From Thalassolituus sp. UBA674 (GTDB lineage: Bacteria; Pseudomonadota; Gammaproteobacteria; Pseudomonadales; Oceanobacteraceae), in NCBI GenBank assembly GCA_002298335.1, contig DBNK01000003.1, positions 88,539-152,538 on the forward strand: DNA of 64,000 nucleotides, written 5' to 3'. Within the stretch, counting starts at the first letter, position 1; each line of letters starts with the position of its first letter. The notes under the pieces were generated by a model. That model saw only the letters and a list, made by a program, of their open reading frames with translations, did not search any database and was not told the origin of the DNA. This document shows positions 17,632-26,086 of the stretch, one piece after another. The position numbers and the translations under genes are program-made.

Positions 17632-18117
17632 ATGCCCTCGTTTGATATTGTGTCAGAAGTCGATAAACACGAAGCCCAGAATGCTGTTGATCAGGCTAAC
17701 CGCGTGCTCAGCACACGCTTTGATTTCCGTGGCGCAAACGCCAGTTTTGAACTGAAAGACTTCGTTGTGACCCTGATGGCCGACAACAATATGCAGACCG
17801 AGCAGATGAAATCCATGCTGATGGATGCAATGATCAAACGCGGCATCAAGGCCAGCTGTCTGGAGTTTGATGAGCCAACCGGCTCCGGCAAACAGGTGAA
17901 AGTGGTTGCGACCATGCGTCAGGGCATCGATGCCGACCTGGGCCGCAAGATCAATAAAATGATCAAAGACAGTAAGATCAAAGTGCAGTCTCAGATTCAG
18001 GGCGACACGGTCCGTGTCCAGGGCAAAAAGCGTGATGACCTGCAGGAAGTCATGGCCATGCTGCGCGGCGATGAATCCATCACATTGCCGCTCGCCTTCA
18101 AAAACTTCAAAGACTGA
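17632..18117 (+). CDS. yajQ: YajQ-family nucleotide-binding protein
   Basis: The start MPSFDIVSEVDKHE at 17632 (GGAGA site 8 bases upstream) gives 161 aa, the normal YajQ length; the frame is open further upstream but not conserved in character. Family hallmarks are the N-terminal SFDIVSEVDKHEAQNAVDQ and the C-terminal VRVQGKKRDDLQEVMAMLR. Members have been reported to bind cyclic di-GMP or nucleotides and to act in regulation or phage development. The gene overlaps the start of the transporter gene by one base (TGATG), so the two are coupled. Confidence 0.93.
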   Translation: MPSFDIVSEVDKHEAQNAVDQANRVLSTRFDFRGANASFELKDFVVTLMADNNMQTEQMKSMLMDAMIKRGIKASCLEFDEPTGSGKQVKVVATMRQGIDADLGRKINKMIKDSKIKVQSQIQGDTVRVQGKKRDDLQEVMAMLRGDESITLPLAFKNFKD

Positions 18118-19523
18118 TGTCTGCCCCCGGGTCCGGCCCTGATACTGGCACCAGGGAAAACTGGCTGGATGCGCTACGGGTGTATACCCGCAAACCGGTG
18201 CTGGTCATCACCCTGCTGGGGTTCGCAGCCGGGTTACCCTATCTGCTGGTCTTTTCGACGCTGACTGCCTGGCTCAATGAAGAGGGCGTTTCCAAAACCG
18301 CCATTGGTTTCTTTGCCTGGGTCGGTCTGACCTATTCCGTCAAAGTATTCTGGTCGCCCGTGGTCGACCGGCTGCGTCTGCCTCTGCTGACTTCGATGCT
18401 CGGTCAGCGGCGCAGCTGGATGTTACTGGCACAGACCGGGATTGCCGCCGGGCTGCTGTGGATGAGCCACCTCGACCCGCAGGATTCCCTCTGGTGGATC
18501 GCCTTTGCTGCCGTTCTGGTGGCGTTTTCGTCTTCCACTCATGACGTGGCGCTGGATGCCTTCCGCATTGAATGCGCGCCGGATGAAGAGCAGGGCGCAC
18601 TGGCCGCCGGTTATATCCTGGGTTACCGCCTGGCACTGCTCATGTCCGGAGCCGGGGCGCTCTATATTGCCGCGCTGGATAACTGGCCGCTGGCCTATCA
18701 GAGCATGGCGCTGCTGATGGGGCTGGGTATGCTGGCGGTGTTCTGGAGTTCAGAACCAGCTCATAACAGCCTGGAAGAACGCCGCCGCAATGATGCTCTG
18801 ATGGTGGATAAAGTCATGGGGCGGCCCATGCATCTGGATCAGCGTCCTTTCTGGCAGCACCATCTGCTGGGTGCGGTGATCTGTCCGTTTCTGGAGTTCT
18901 TCCAGCGCTATGGCCCTGCCACTCTGGTGTTTCTGCTGTTTATTGCCGTGTACCGCCTGAGTGATATCACCATGGGCATCATGGCCAACCCTTTCTATCT
19001 GGACCTGGGTTATAGCAAGTCTGAAATCGCGTCGGTGGCAAAAATTTTCGGCTTCTTTATGACCATCGGCGGCGCTGTGCTGTGCGGTGTGCTGGTGGCG
19101 AAAATGGGTATCCTGCGGCCGCTGCTGCTGGGAGCTGTGTGTGTGGCGCTGACCAATGTGCTGTTTGCGCTTATGGCCATGACTCAGGGCGGCGGTGAGC
19201 CTTCGCTGCTGTGGCTGGGGCTGGTGATCAGCGCTGATAACCTCAGTGGCGGCATTGCCATTACCGCTTTTATTGCCTTTCTTTCCAGTCTCACCAACCG
19301 CAATTACACCGCCACGCAGTATGCCCTGTTCAGCTCGCTGATGACCTTGCCGGGCAAATTCGTCAGCGGCTTTTCCGGCTGGGTAGTGGATGGCTGGGGC
19401 TACGCGGAGTTTTTTGTGGTGGCGTCACTGCTCGGGTTGCCGGCGATTGTGCTGGTACTCTGGCTGATGCGCCGTAACGATGCGGCACTGTTGCCGCCTT
19501 CTTCTGATCAGTCACAGGCCTGA
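18117..19523 (+). CDS. ampG: AmpG-like MFS transporter (muropeptide permease family)
   Basis: This 468-aa inner-membrane protein has about 12-14 hydrophobic segments. The N-terminus (LLGFAAGLPYLLVFSTLTAW, then EEGVSKTAIGFFAWVGL and VKVFWSPVVDRL) and the SSTHDVALDAFRIE segment are characteristic of the AmpG/AcetylCoA-transporter-like MFS branch. AmpG imports anhydro-muropeptides for wall recycling; that substrate is inferred. No ampC/ampR or recycling gene is next to it. It is coupled to yajQ by a one-base overlap and is followed 6 bp later by a repetitive membrane-anchored protein. Confidence 0.85.
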   Translation: MSAPGSGPDTGTRENWLDALRVYTRKPVLVITLLGFAAGLPYLLVFSTLTAWLNEEGVSKTAIGFFAWVGLTYSVKVFWSPVVDRLRLPLLTSMLGQRRSWMLLAQTGIAAGLLWMSHLDPQDSLWWIAFAAVLVAFSSSTHDVALDAFRIECAPDEEQGALAAGYILGYRLALLMSGAGALYIAALDNWPLAYQSMALLMGLGMLAVFWSSEPAHNSLEERRRNDALMVDKVMGRPMHLDQRPFWQHHLLGAVICPFLEFFQRYGPATLVFLLFIAVYRLSDITMGIMANPFYLDLGYSKSEIASVAKIFGFFMTIGGAVLCGVLVAKMGILRPLLLGAVCVALTNVLFALMAMTQGGGEPSLLWLGLVISADNLSGGIAITAFIAFLSSLTNRNYTATQYALFSSLMTLPGKFVSGFSGWVVDGWGYAEFFVVASLLGLPAIVLVLWLMRRNDAALLPPSSDQSQA

Positions 19524-19529
19524 ATTCCT

Positions 19530-20354
19530 ATGCGCATCCGCATGAACATCTCCAACTCCCTGATTGCGGTTATCGCGATCACTACACTGGTGGTGGTGAT
19601 TCTGCTGTCAGCGGTGGTGTTCTGGCTGTACAAAAACACCACGGCGGCCATTCAGGATATCCATACCGAAGTGCTGATCCGTCTGCCTGACCGGCTGCCG
19701 ATCAACGCCACTGTGCAGACCACACTGCAGGTGGATGTGAAAAAAGTGTTTGAGGTAGACGTACCGATCCGTGATGAATTTCAGGTGCAGCTGGCAGGAA
19801 CTGAGAATGTGGATGTCTCCTTTCAGGCGAACCTGCCGGTGAACATGGACGTGAGGGTGCAGCATGTGATTCCGGTGCGGGCGGATATCCCGGTAAAAGG
19901 TGACGTGCAGGCGCGGGTGTTCGGCTTCAATAAAAAAGTACACATAGATGGAGTGATTCCGGTGTCGCTGGATATCCCGGTGGACATCACGGTCCCGGTA
20001 CGCGAGAGCATCCCGGTGACGTATTCCGGCCCTGTGGCACTGACCATGAGCAAGCCGATCACAATTCCGGTTAACACCCGCATCACGACTCAGGTACCGA
20101 TTGATACCCAGATCAATGTGCCGCTCAATTTTGATGTGAACAGTGATGTGGAACTGTTGGGTACAGGTTCCCGGGCGCAGATTCTGATGCCGGACATTGA
20201 GATTCCGCTGGACCAGATCCGCGTCGGTCTGAACGATGGTGCACTGCGCGATATCCGCCAGCGCATTAAAGAAAAGTTTGATCCGCGTCTGCTGGAAGAA
20301 GCCGCCAGAGCAGATCTTGAACCCCTGCCAAGACCCGAAATTCCTGACAACTGA
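19530..20354 (+). CDS. Membrane-anchored beta-repeat protein of unknown function
   Basis: I do not recognise this 274-aa protein. It has one N-terminal TM helix (about residues 9-34, ITTLVVVILLSAVVFWLY), short cytoplasmic start, and then about 180 residues of alternating hydrophobic/polar strands with recurrent IPV or DIPV units (VIPVRADIPVKGDV, VIPVSLDIPVDITVPV, PITIPVNTRI). The C-terminal 50 residues are helical and charged, ending LEPLPRPEIPDN. The layout suggests a periplasmic elongated beta structure tethered to the inner membrane. It follows the AmpG-like gene by 6 bp, so a link to transport or envelope work is likely. ATG 19542 is an alternative start. Confidence 0.7.
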   Translation: MRIRMNISNSLIAVIAITTLVVVILLSAVVFWLYKNTTAAIQDIHTEVLIRLPDRLPINATVQTTLQVDVKKVFEVDVPIRDEFQVQLAGTENVDVSFQANLPVNMDVRVQHVIPVRADIPVKGDVQARVFGFNKKVHIDGVIPVSLDIPVDITVPVRESIPVTYSGPVALTMSKPITIPVNTRITTQVPIDTQINVPLNFDVNSDVELLGTGSRAQILMPDIEIPLDQIRVGLNDGALRDIRQRIKEKFDPRLLEEAARADLEPLPRPEIPDN

Positions 20355-20582
20355 AGCAAAAAAACTTTACATCCGGTATTGGAACAGGATACTGAAAAGA
20401 TCAGCAAGCCCGACAGACAGCGGGTATTACAAAACGATAATAAAAATAACAGCTGGTCTTCTGACCCCGAAATACGAATAAATCCTTGGTTTTTCTGTGT
20501 GATCTGTCACTTCGGACAGGTAAGACACTTGTCAGTACCTGACTGAGAGACGACAGCCTCTGCCCGGCAAGAATGGAAAAAT

Positions 20583-20743
20583 CATATCTGAGCTAATCTC
20601 AGATATGAGATACCTGTTAAACCTGCTCTGCGCAGGTAGCCATTCATTCTGTAGCAGGAGGATGCTATGGCCGGGTTAAGCAGAACCGTGTCGCTGACAC
20701 GGATTCGGTAAGTCAGATTTCTGGTCGAGGTTAGCGACCCACT
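20583..20743 (+). promoter_or_regulatory. Structured 5' leader of the GGDEF-EAL gene
   Basis: Within the 389-bp gene-free gap 20355-20743 the last 160 bp form a run of hairpins: CATATCTGAG/CTCAGATATG (20583-20607, 10 bp perfect), ACCTGC/GCAGGT (about 20621-20637), a TAGCA/TGCTA hairpin whose loop holds GGAGGA (about 20652-20668), and CCGTGTC/GACACGG (20686-20702, 7 bp, GCT loop). A short upstream ORF at 20667-20711 lies among them. The arrangement suggests post-transcriptional control; it does not match the c-di-GMP riboswitch consensus known to me. Nothing is recognised in 20355-20582. Confidence 0.5.
20667..20711 (+). CDS. Candidate 14-aa leader peptide
   Basis: An ATG preceded at ideal spacing by GGAGG opens a 14-codon frame (MAGLSRTVSLTRIR) ending TAA, 32 bases before the GGDEF-EAL start. 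That gene itself has only a weak ribosome site, so coupling or attenuation is plausible. The CCGTGTC hairpin lies inside this frame. Translation is not shown. Confidence 0.4.
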   Translation: MAGLSRTVSLTRIR

Positions 20744-23443
20744 ATGATGTTGTCCGGTTTTATACCAAAGATTCTTCAGCCGACAGATGAATATCTGGCC
20801 GAGCGCACCTTGCGCGTGGTCCGGATAGGCGGTGCCGGCATGACCGCCGGGTCTCTCATCAGTCTGCTGCTGGTTCTGCTGATTTACAGTCAGCAGGGTC
20901 TGGAGTACTGGAAGTCACTGATGGTTGGCGCAGCGTTTTATACCCTGCCTGTTCTCACCAGCCTGCGTTACTGGAATACCCGCCCGGAAGAACTGGAAAA
21001 CCCGCGCAAACTGCTCAACTGGTTCACTCTGCAGGTGGTGATGGTCATCGTCATGTGGAGCACCATTGCTTTTCAGGTGCTGCCGGAACTGACTCCGTCC
21101 ACGCGTATGCTGGCGGTGTGTTTCTTCCTGATTGTGAATATCTGCCATTACCTGCCCTTTACCCCTTTCCCGCTGCATGCCCTGGCTCTGCTGACTCTTA
21201 ATATGACACCGCTGTCGCTGCAGCTGATGACGCTCGGCGACCCGGCCATGGTACCGCTGGCGATGTGCGCCTTCCTGTTTATTCTCAAGCTGGTCAGCGT
21301 GATTACCTGGTTCTACCTGGGCGAGATGGATCATTTCCGCCGTGAGAATAATGAAGTAAGGCATCTGGAAGAGCCGGATATGTCGTTTGAAGGTTTCCAG
21401 AAACTGCTGATGAAGCACCTGCACATGCAGTCAGTGCAATCCATCATTCTGCAGACGGCGACGGCCTTTTTCCTCGTGTTCACCCTGCGCGGTCCGCAGA
21501 CTGAACTGGAAATGTGGAGCTGGCTGATGGGCATGATTGCCGTTCAGCTGCTGCGCTCAGCGGAAATCATGGCCTTCATCAACAATCCGGAAAAGCGCTC
21601 CAGCAGCCGCTGGCGGATGATGTTTGGTCTTGGGGTGGTCATTAACCAGCTGGCCTGGTATGCCTTCCTGTTTGTTTTCTACTCGCGTCTCAGTGACTTC
21701 AACCTGGGTCTGGTCAGCGGTATTTTCATGGCGGTTGCGGTACTCAGTACCATAGGTCTGGCCGCCGACCGGGTCATGCTCTACATCAACAGCATCATGT
21801 GTCTGGTACCCCCGGTGCTGATCATGCTGTTCGGCGTCAGTGCCTGGGCCGTGACCGCATTGGGTCTGCTGACCGTCGTCAGTCTGCTGGTGGTGGTGCG
21901 TAATATTCATCAGTCAGCGCTGCGTTCGATCAAGGGGCGGCTGCTCAAACAGCTGGCGGAATACCGTGCCCGTGAAATGGAAGCTCTGAACGAAGAGCTG
22001 GCGGTTGCACGGCAGAGTCTGACTGAGGTGAACAGCTCGCTGGAATCGCAGATCCGGGAGCGCACGCAGGAGCTGGATTATCAGGCCAACCACGACATGC
22101 TCACCGGTCTGAATAACCGCTACCGTTTCTCAGCCGAAGTGTCGCGTTCTCTGCAGGAGCTGGAAGCGGGTGATACCGGGTTTGTGGTCTTTCTGCTCGA
22201 TCTTGATCGGTTTAAAGAAATTAATGATGGTCTCGGTCATCACGCTGGCGACCTGGTGTTGCAGGAAACCGCACGGCGTCTTGATCTGGCCTGCGGTGAC
22301 ACCGGCATCTGTGCGCGCTGGGGTGGGGATGAGTTTGTGGTGCTGCGTCATGGCAACCTGCCCCGTGAAGAAATCTTTAAGTTTGCTGAGCACCTGCGTA
22401 CCTGTCTGCTGCAGCCGATTGAGTTCAGCCAGGGGCAGCTGACGGTGGGTGCCAGTGTCGGGGTGTCCATTTGTCCGGAACACGGCCGCGCCGCAGACCG
22501 CCTGCTGGAAAACGCCGATATTGCCGTCTACCGCGCCAAACTGCTGAAAGAAGGCGTCTCGATTTATACCCATGAGTGGGGCAGTGAAGCCGCTGAACGG
22601 GTGCGTCTGGCCCAGGCCCTGCGTTCTGCCATTGAGTCTGAATCTCTGGTGCTGGCGCTGCAGCCGTTTGTCTCTGCCGCCAATGGCCGGGTAACCGGTT
22701 TTGAAGCCCTGGCGCGCTGGCCGCAGCCCGAAGGTCCGCCCATCAGTCCCGGGGTTTTCATTCCGCTGGCGGAAGAAGTGGGTCTGATGCCCTTACTGGG
22801 CCAATGGATTATGCGCAACGCCTGTACCACGCTGCTGCAGATTGCTCCGGACAGTGATCTGCGGGTAGCGGTGAATATTTCAGTCATTCAGCTGCTGAAG
22901 CCCGGTTTTGTGGACGAGGTGTTCTCGATCCTCGGCGAAACCGGCCTGCCCGCGACACGGCTGGAGCTGGAAATGACAGAAACCGTATTCGCCAGCGATG
23001 TTGAGCACGTACGTACTCTGCTGACACGGTTACGTAAGGGCGGTATCTGCATTTCGATCGATGACTTCGGTACCGGCTATTCGTCCATCAGCTATCTGCG
23101 CGATTTCCCGCTGGATACGCTGAAAATCGACCGCTCGTTCGTCAGTGATCTGAACAACGGCGGCGAAAAAATCTTCCGCAGTATCGTGACACTGGCGCAC
23201 GGTCTGAATCTGTCGGTGATTGTTGAAGGGGTCGAGACGCGTAAAGAGCTGGATTCGGTGTTGCAGCTCGGTGGCGAAGAAATTCAGGGCTTTTATTTTG
23301 CCCGGCCGATGGGGCTGAGCGAACTCATGTCATGGTATCCGGAGCACAGGAACGACGGTTTCACTCTGTTGCAGGAAGATAAAATGACCGGCTCGGACGG
23401 TAAAACCGCGGTTATCCGCCCGCTCCGGTCAGGAGACGACTGA
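20744..23443 (+). CDS. Membrane GGDEF-EAL bifunctional cyclic-di-GMP enzyme
   Basis: The 899-aa protein has an N-terminal half with two clusters of hydrophobic helices (about 25-200 and 230-385), a coiled-coil linker (about 395-450), a GGDEF domain with an intact GGDEF signature at 527-531, and an EAL domain with EAL at 654-656. The EAL catalytic set is present: EALARW, NISVIQL, ELEMTET, DDFGTGYSS, KIDRSF and VEGVET. The cyclase therefore looks active and the phosphodiesterase too. The R-x-x-D inhibitory site expected just before GGDEF is absent. The membrane part is not one I can name; it is presumably the sensor. A structured leader precedes the gene. Confidence 0.93.
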   Translation: MMLSGFIPKILQPTDEYLAERTLRVVRIGGAGMTAGSLISLLLVLLIYSQQGLEYWKSLMVGAAFYTLPVLTSLRYWNTRPEELENPRKLLNWFTLQVVMVIVMWSTIAFQVLPELTPSTRMLAVCFFLIVNICHYLPFTPFPLHALALLTLNMTPLSLQLMTLGDPAMVPLAMCAFLFILKLVSVITWFYLGEMDHFRRENNEVRHLEEPDMSFEGFQKLLMKHLHMQSVQSIILQTATAFFLVFTLRGPQTELEMWSWLMGMIAVQLLRSAEIMAFINNPEKRSSSRWRMMFGLGVVINQLAWYAFLFVFYSRLSDFNLGLVSGIFMAVAVLSTIGLAADRVMLYINSIMCLVPPVLIMLFGVSAWAVTALGLLTVVSLLVVVRNIHQSALRSIKGRLLKQLAEYRAREMEALNEELAVARQSLTEVNSSLESQIRERTQELDYQANHDMLTGLNNRYRFSAEVSRSLQELEAGDTGFVVFLLDLDRFKEINDGLGHHAGDLVLQETARRLDLACGDTGICARWGGDEFVVLRHGNLPREEIFKFAEHLRTCLLQPIEFSQGQLTVGASVGVSICPEHGRAADRLLENADIAVYRAKLLKEGVSIYTHEWGSEAAERVRLAQALRSAIESESLVLALQPFVSAANGRVTGFEALARWPQPEGPPISPGVFIPLAEEVGLMPLLGQWIMRNACTTLLQIAPDSDLRVAVNISVIQLLKPGFVDEVFSILGETGLPATRLELEMTETVFASDVEHVRTLLTRLRKGGICISIDDFGTGYSSISYLRDFPLDTLKIDRSFVSDLNNGGEKIFRSIVTLAHGLNLSVIVEGVETRKELDSVLQLGGEEIQGFYFARPMGLSELMSWYPEHRNDGFTLLQEDKMTGSDGKTAVIRPLRSGDD

Positions 23444-23462
23444 TCTGATTCACTCAGATCAG
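23440..23462. terminator. Hairpin between convergent genes
   Basis: A perfect 9-bp stem (CTGATCTGA / TCAGATCAG, 5-base loop) overlaps the GGDEF-EAL stop and faces the converging lipoprotein gene. It has no T tract, so termination is possible but unproven. Confidence 0.4.
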
Positions 23463-23482
23463 TCGGGTCGCTGAGTACCTGA

Positions 23483-25849
23483 TCAGAGGGTATTCAGGCC
23501 CAGGGTTCCGATGTCACCCAGATTGATCAGCTGATTCTCACCACTGTTATCATCCACGCCATCGTTGTCATTGTTGATCCACACAGTGCCGTCAGAAGTC
23601 ACGGTCAGACCTTCAATTTTCTCGTAGACCAGACCACCCGGTGCAGTCAGCACCTTGTCAGCCAGCAGATCGGCTTTCAGCGTTTTCTCCACTGTGCTGC
23701 CAGCAGTCACCGAGCTCAGGTCAACCTGATAAATGCGCTTGATGGCGGCATCCAGGTTGCCCTGGTTGTCGCGCTCCAGTACCAGAAAGGTGCCATCGCC
23801 CACAGAGCTGATGTCAGACAGACCAACCCAGCCACCGTTCTGGCTTTCGACGTCATCCAGCGGGTAGAACACAAAGCTCCATTCTTCGCTGCTGGTGTCG
23901 TAGATGCCGATACGTGGATTGTCTTCACCACCCCAGGCACGCTGGAAGGCCACATAGAGTTTACCGTCGTACTCAGCAATGCCTTCAAAGCCGAAGCGCA
24001 GCTGCATGTCGTTTACCTCATCCGGCAGGGTAATGACCTGTTCGATCACACCGGCGGCGTCGGTTTTAAACACGAAGTTGAGGAATTTCAGCGGACGGCC
24101 AGCATCGTCGATGGTGCCGTTGCCTTCTGAGGCAATCCAGAAACCACCGTCGGTGGCTGCGGCGATGCCTTCAGGGTCGACATTGACGGTGTCGTCATCA
24201 TTGATCAGTGCGGCCAGATCCGCAGCATCAAAGTCGTTGTCGACTTCCGGGTCGGCATTGGCAGGGCCAGTGAAGGTATCCATGGCTACGAACACGCCGT
24301 TGCTGTCCCTGATACGGATTTCCATGTCCAGGCTGGCCGGGGTGGTGCTGGTGTCGATGCGGAAGATACGGCTCTTATCAAAGGCGCTGTCTTCAATGCT
24401 CCAGAGTACACTGGCGTCGGACAGATCCGCAGCCAGACCTGACAGAGCCGCAAATGGAATCGGCGTGCCGTCGGCGCGGTCCACAGATTCAATGGTCGGG
24501 TAGGCCGTGGTTTGAGCTCCGTACTGATAAATGTTCAGAGAACCACGCAGCTTGTCATCACGGCTGTCGTTTTCACTGGCAGCGATCAGCAGGTTACGGG
24601 ACGGAATGGCCTTGACGCCTTCCGGAGCAGAGGCTGCTGGCAGCACCTGGTGATAGGCTGGGTTTTCGGCATCACCGATCTGATAAACACCGATGACACT
24701 GGCGCGTTCAGAGTTCACGAACAGGAAGTCTTTACCGTCAAAGCGTGCGGTTTCCGCGTTCTCAGGCTCGCTGCCTTTGTTCTCAGAACGGCCTTCCGGG
24801 TAGTGACCGATGCGGGCGGTGAGGTGCTCCATGCTGTTACCGGAAGTCCAGACCACGTCACCGGCGGTGTTGAATACGGTAAAGCCGCGGCTGCCGCCGT
24901 TCATATCGCCTTCGTCGGCGGTGACAAAGTATCCGGTATCAATCCAGGTAACACCATCCGGCTCACGCGCAATGCCCATCAGGGATTCAGTCTGGGAGAT
25001 GATGTCTTCTTCGGTGGCATCAATCTGATCCAGATTCACGGTACCGGCGGAGAAATGCGCGGTGACCGCCGCCGTGGCCAGATCAATCAGCACCAGGTGG
25101 TTGTTTTCCTGCAGGGTGACCACAGCGACGTTGTCGTCGTTGATATCAACGTACTCAGGTTCAGGGTCAGAGGGGGCGATATCCGCCAGGCCGGTGACAT
25201 CAACATTGGTTTTGCTCCAGTCGGCCGGGGCGTCGGCAGAGATATCCAGAATCACCACATAACCGGCAGGCAGCTGCGGGCTCTGATCAATCTGGCCATC
25301 GTCCAGATCTTCATCGCGTTCGTTTTCGATGGCAACCACCGCGTAATGACCATCCGGGCTGACCGCGACAGAATCCGGCTGACCGCCGAGATCAATGGTG
25401 CGCACCACTGACTGAGTGGCGATATCCACGACTTTCAGCGAACCGCTGGGGTTGGTGAAGCTCTCAGACGTGTTCACACCCACCAGAGCGTATGCGCCGG
25501 CAACTGCCACGGACGTCGGCTCACCACCGATGTTCAGTGTACCCAGTGCAGACGGCGCCGCCGGATCGGTGATGTTCACAAAGCCGATAACTTCACGTGG
25601 GCTGTCGGTATAAATCAGGGTATTGCCGTCGCTGCTGGCGTCGACAATTTCAGCCACGGTTTCTTCGTCGGTGTCGCAGTTATTGTCGATCTGCAGGCAC
25701 ACAGGGAAGGTGGCGATACGGTTAAAGTAAGCGGCTTCGGTGTTGTTATTGTCATTCTTGTTGTCGTCACCACCGCAGCCAATCATGGCCAGAGGTGCAG
25801 CCAGCGTCATGGCGAGCGCGAGTCTGTTCATTTTCATGAGCTTATTCAT
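23483..25849 (-). CDS. Lipoprotein with beta-propeller and phytase-esterase-like domain
   Basis: The 788-aa protein has a lipoprotein signal with lipobox MIGC (Cys25), then an acidic Asn/Asp linker. Residues about 50-430 resemble a YVTN-like beta-propeller (repeated VAVAGAYALVGVNTSE and VSPDGHYAVVAIENE type strands). The C-terminal part (about 540-785) resembles the esterase-like activity of phytase family: GIAAATDGGFWIASEGNG, then RFGFEGIAEYDGKLYVAFQR and a final KIEGLTVTSDGTVWINNDND. The role is probably extracytoplasmic phosphate ester or related hydrolysis, which is inferred. The gene converges with the GGDEF-EAL gene and diverges from the M16 peptidase. No good ribosome site precedes the chosen ATG; ATGs 4 and 6 codons later are alternatives. 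Confidence 0.75.
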   Translation of the reverse strand: MNKLMKMNRLALAMTLAAPLAMIGCGGDDNKNDNNNTEAAYFNRIATFPVCLQIDNNCDTDEETVAEIVDASSDGNTLIYTDSPREVIGFVNITDPAAPSALGTLNIGGEPTSVAVAGAYALVGVNTSESFTNPSGSLKVVDIATQSVVRTIDLGGQPDSVAVSPDGHYAVVAIENERDEDLDDGQIDQSPQLPAGYVVILDISADAPADWSKTNVDVTGLADIAPSDPEPEYVDINDDNVAVVTLQENNHLVLIDLATAAVTAHFSAGTVNLDQIDATEEDIISQTESLMGIAREPDGVTWIDTGYFVTADEGDMNGGSRGFTVFNTAGDVVWTSGNSMEHLTARIGHYPEGRSENKGSEPENAETARFDGKDFLFVNSERASVIGVYQIGDAENPAYHQVLPAASAPEGVKAIPSRNLLIAASENDSRDDKLRGSLNIYQYGAQTTAYPTIESVDRADGTPIPFAALSGLAADLSDASVLWSIEDSAFDKSRIFRIDTSTTPASLDMEIRIRDSNGVFVAMDTFTGPANADPEVDNDFDAADLAALINDDDTVNVDPEGIAAATDGGFWIASEGNGTIDDAGRPLKFLNFVFKTDAAGVIEQVITLPDEVNDMQLRFGFEGIAEYDGKLYVAFQRAWGGEDNPRIGIYDTSSEEWSFVFYPLDDVESQNGGWVGLSDISSVGDGTFLVLERDNQGNLDAAIKRIYQVDLSSVTAGSTVEKTLKADLLADKVLTAPGGLVYEKIEGLTVTSDGTVWINNDNDGVDDNSGENQLINLGDIGTLGLNTL

Positions 25850-26020
25850 TGTAATAGGAGTTCCGTTGGTCTTTTTTCAGGAGTACGGATGTTCCCGGGC
25901 AGAGATGACGGGCTCATGACAATCCCGTTGTAAAAATATGTCAGTAATACAGCCTCAGACCGGCCAATGTGGCCGCTCCGGTTTGTCTCAGACGGGTGTT
26001 CTGCGTAGAGTCTTATCATC

Positions 26021-26085
26021 ACCTCCGCCAGGCCCCTGCGACGGAGGTTTTTTCATATATGAAAGATGATTTCCTCCGGAGGAAA
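26021..26085 (+). promoter_or_regulatory. Terminator plus ribosome-site-masking palindrome before M16 gene
   Basis: ACCTCCG (26021-26027) pairs with CGGAGGT (26042-26048) and is followed by six T residues: a strong intrinsic terminator 33 bp before a start codon. The 16-bp palindrome TTTCCTCCGGAGGAAA at 26070-26085 contains the gene's Shine-Dalgarno. The first terminator arm can also pair with CGGAGG at 26077-26082. It is either an attenuator or the 3' end of a small RNA from the divergent region 25850-26053. Confidence 0.5.
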
Positions 26086-26086
26086 A

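Noticed and set aside
20583..20743. c-di-GMP (GEMM) riboswitch before the GGDEF-EAL gene
   Set aside because: The leader is structured, but the conserved GEMM core bases are not found, so it is reported only as an unassigned structured leader.
24512..25411. Open frame of about 300 codons antisense to the lipoprotein gene
   Set aside because: Composition is that of an antisense shadow and the sense gene has a clear lipoprotein signal and domains.
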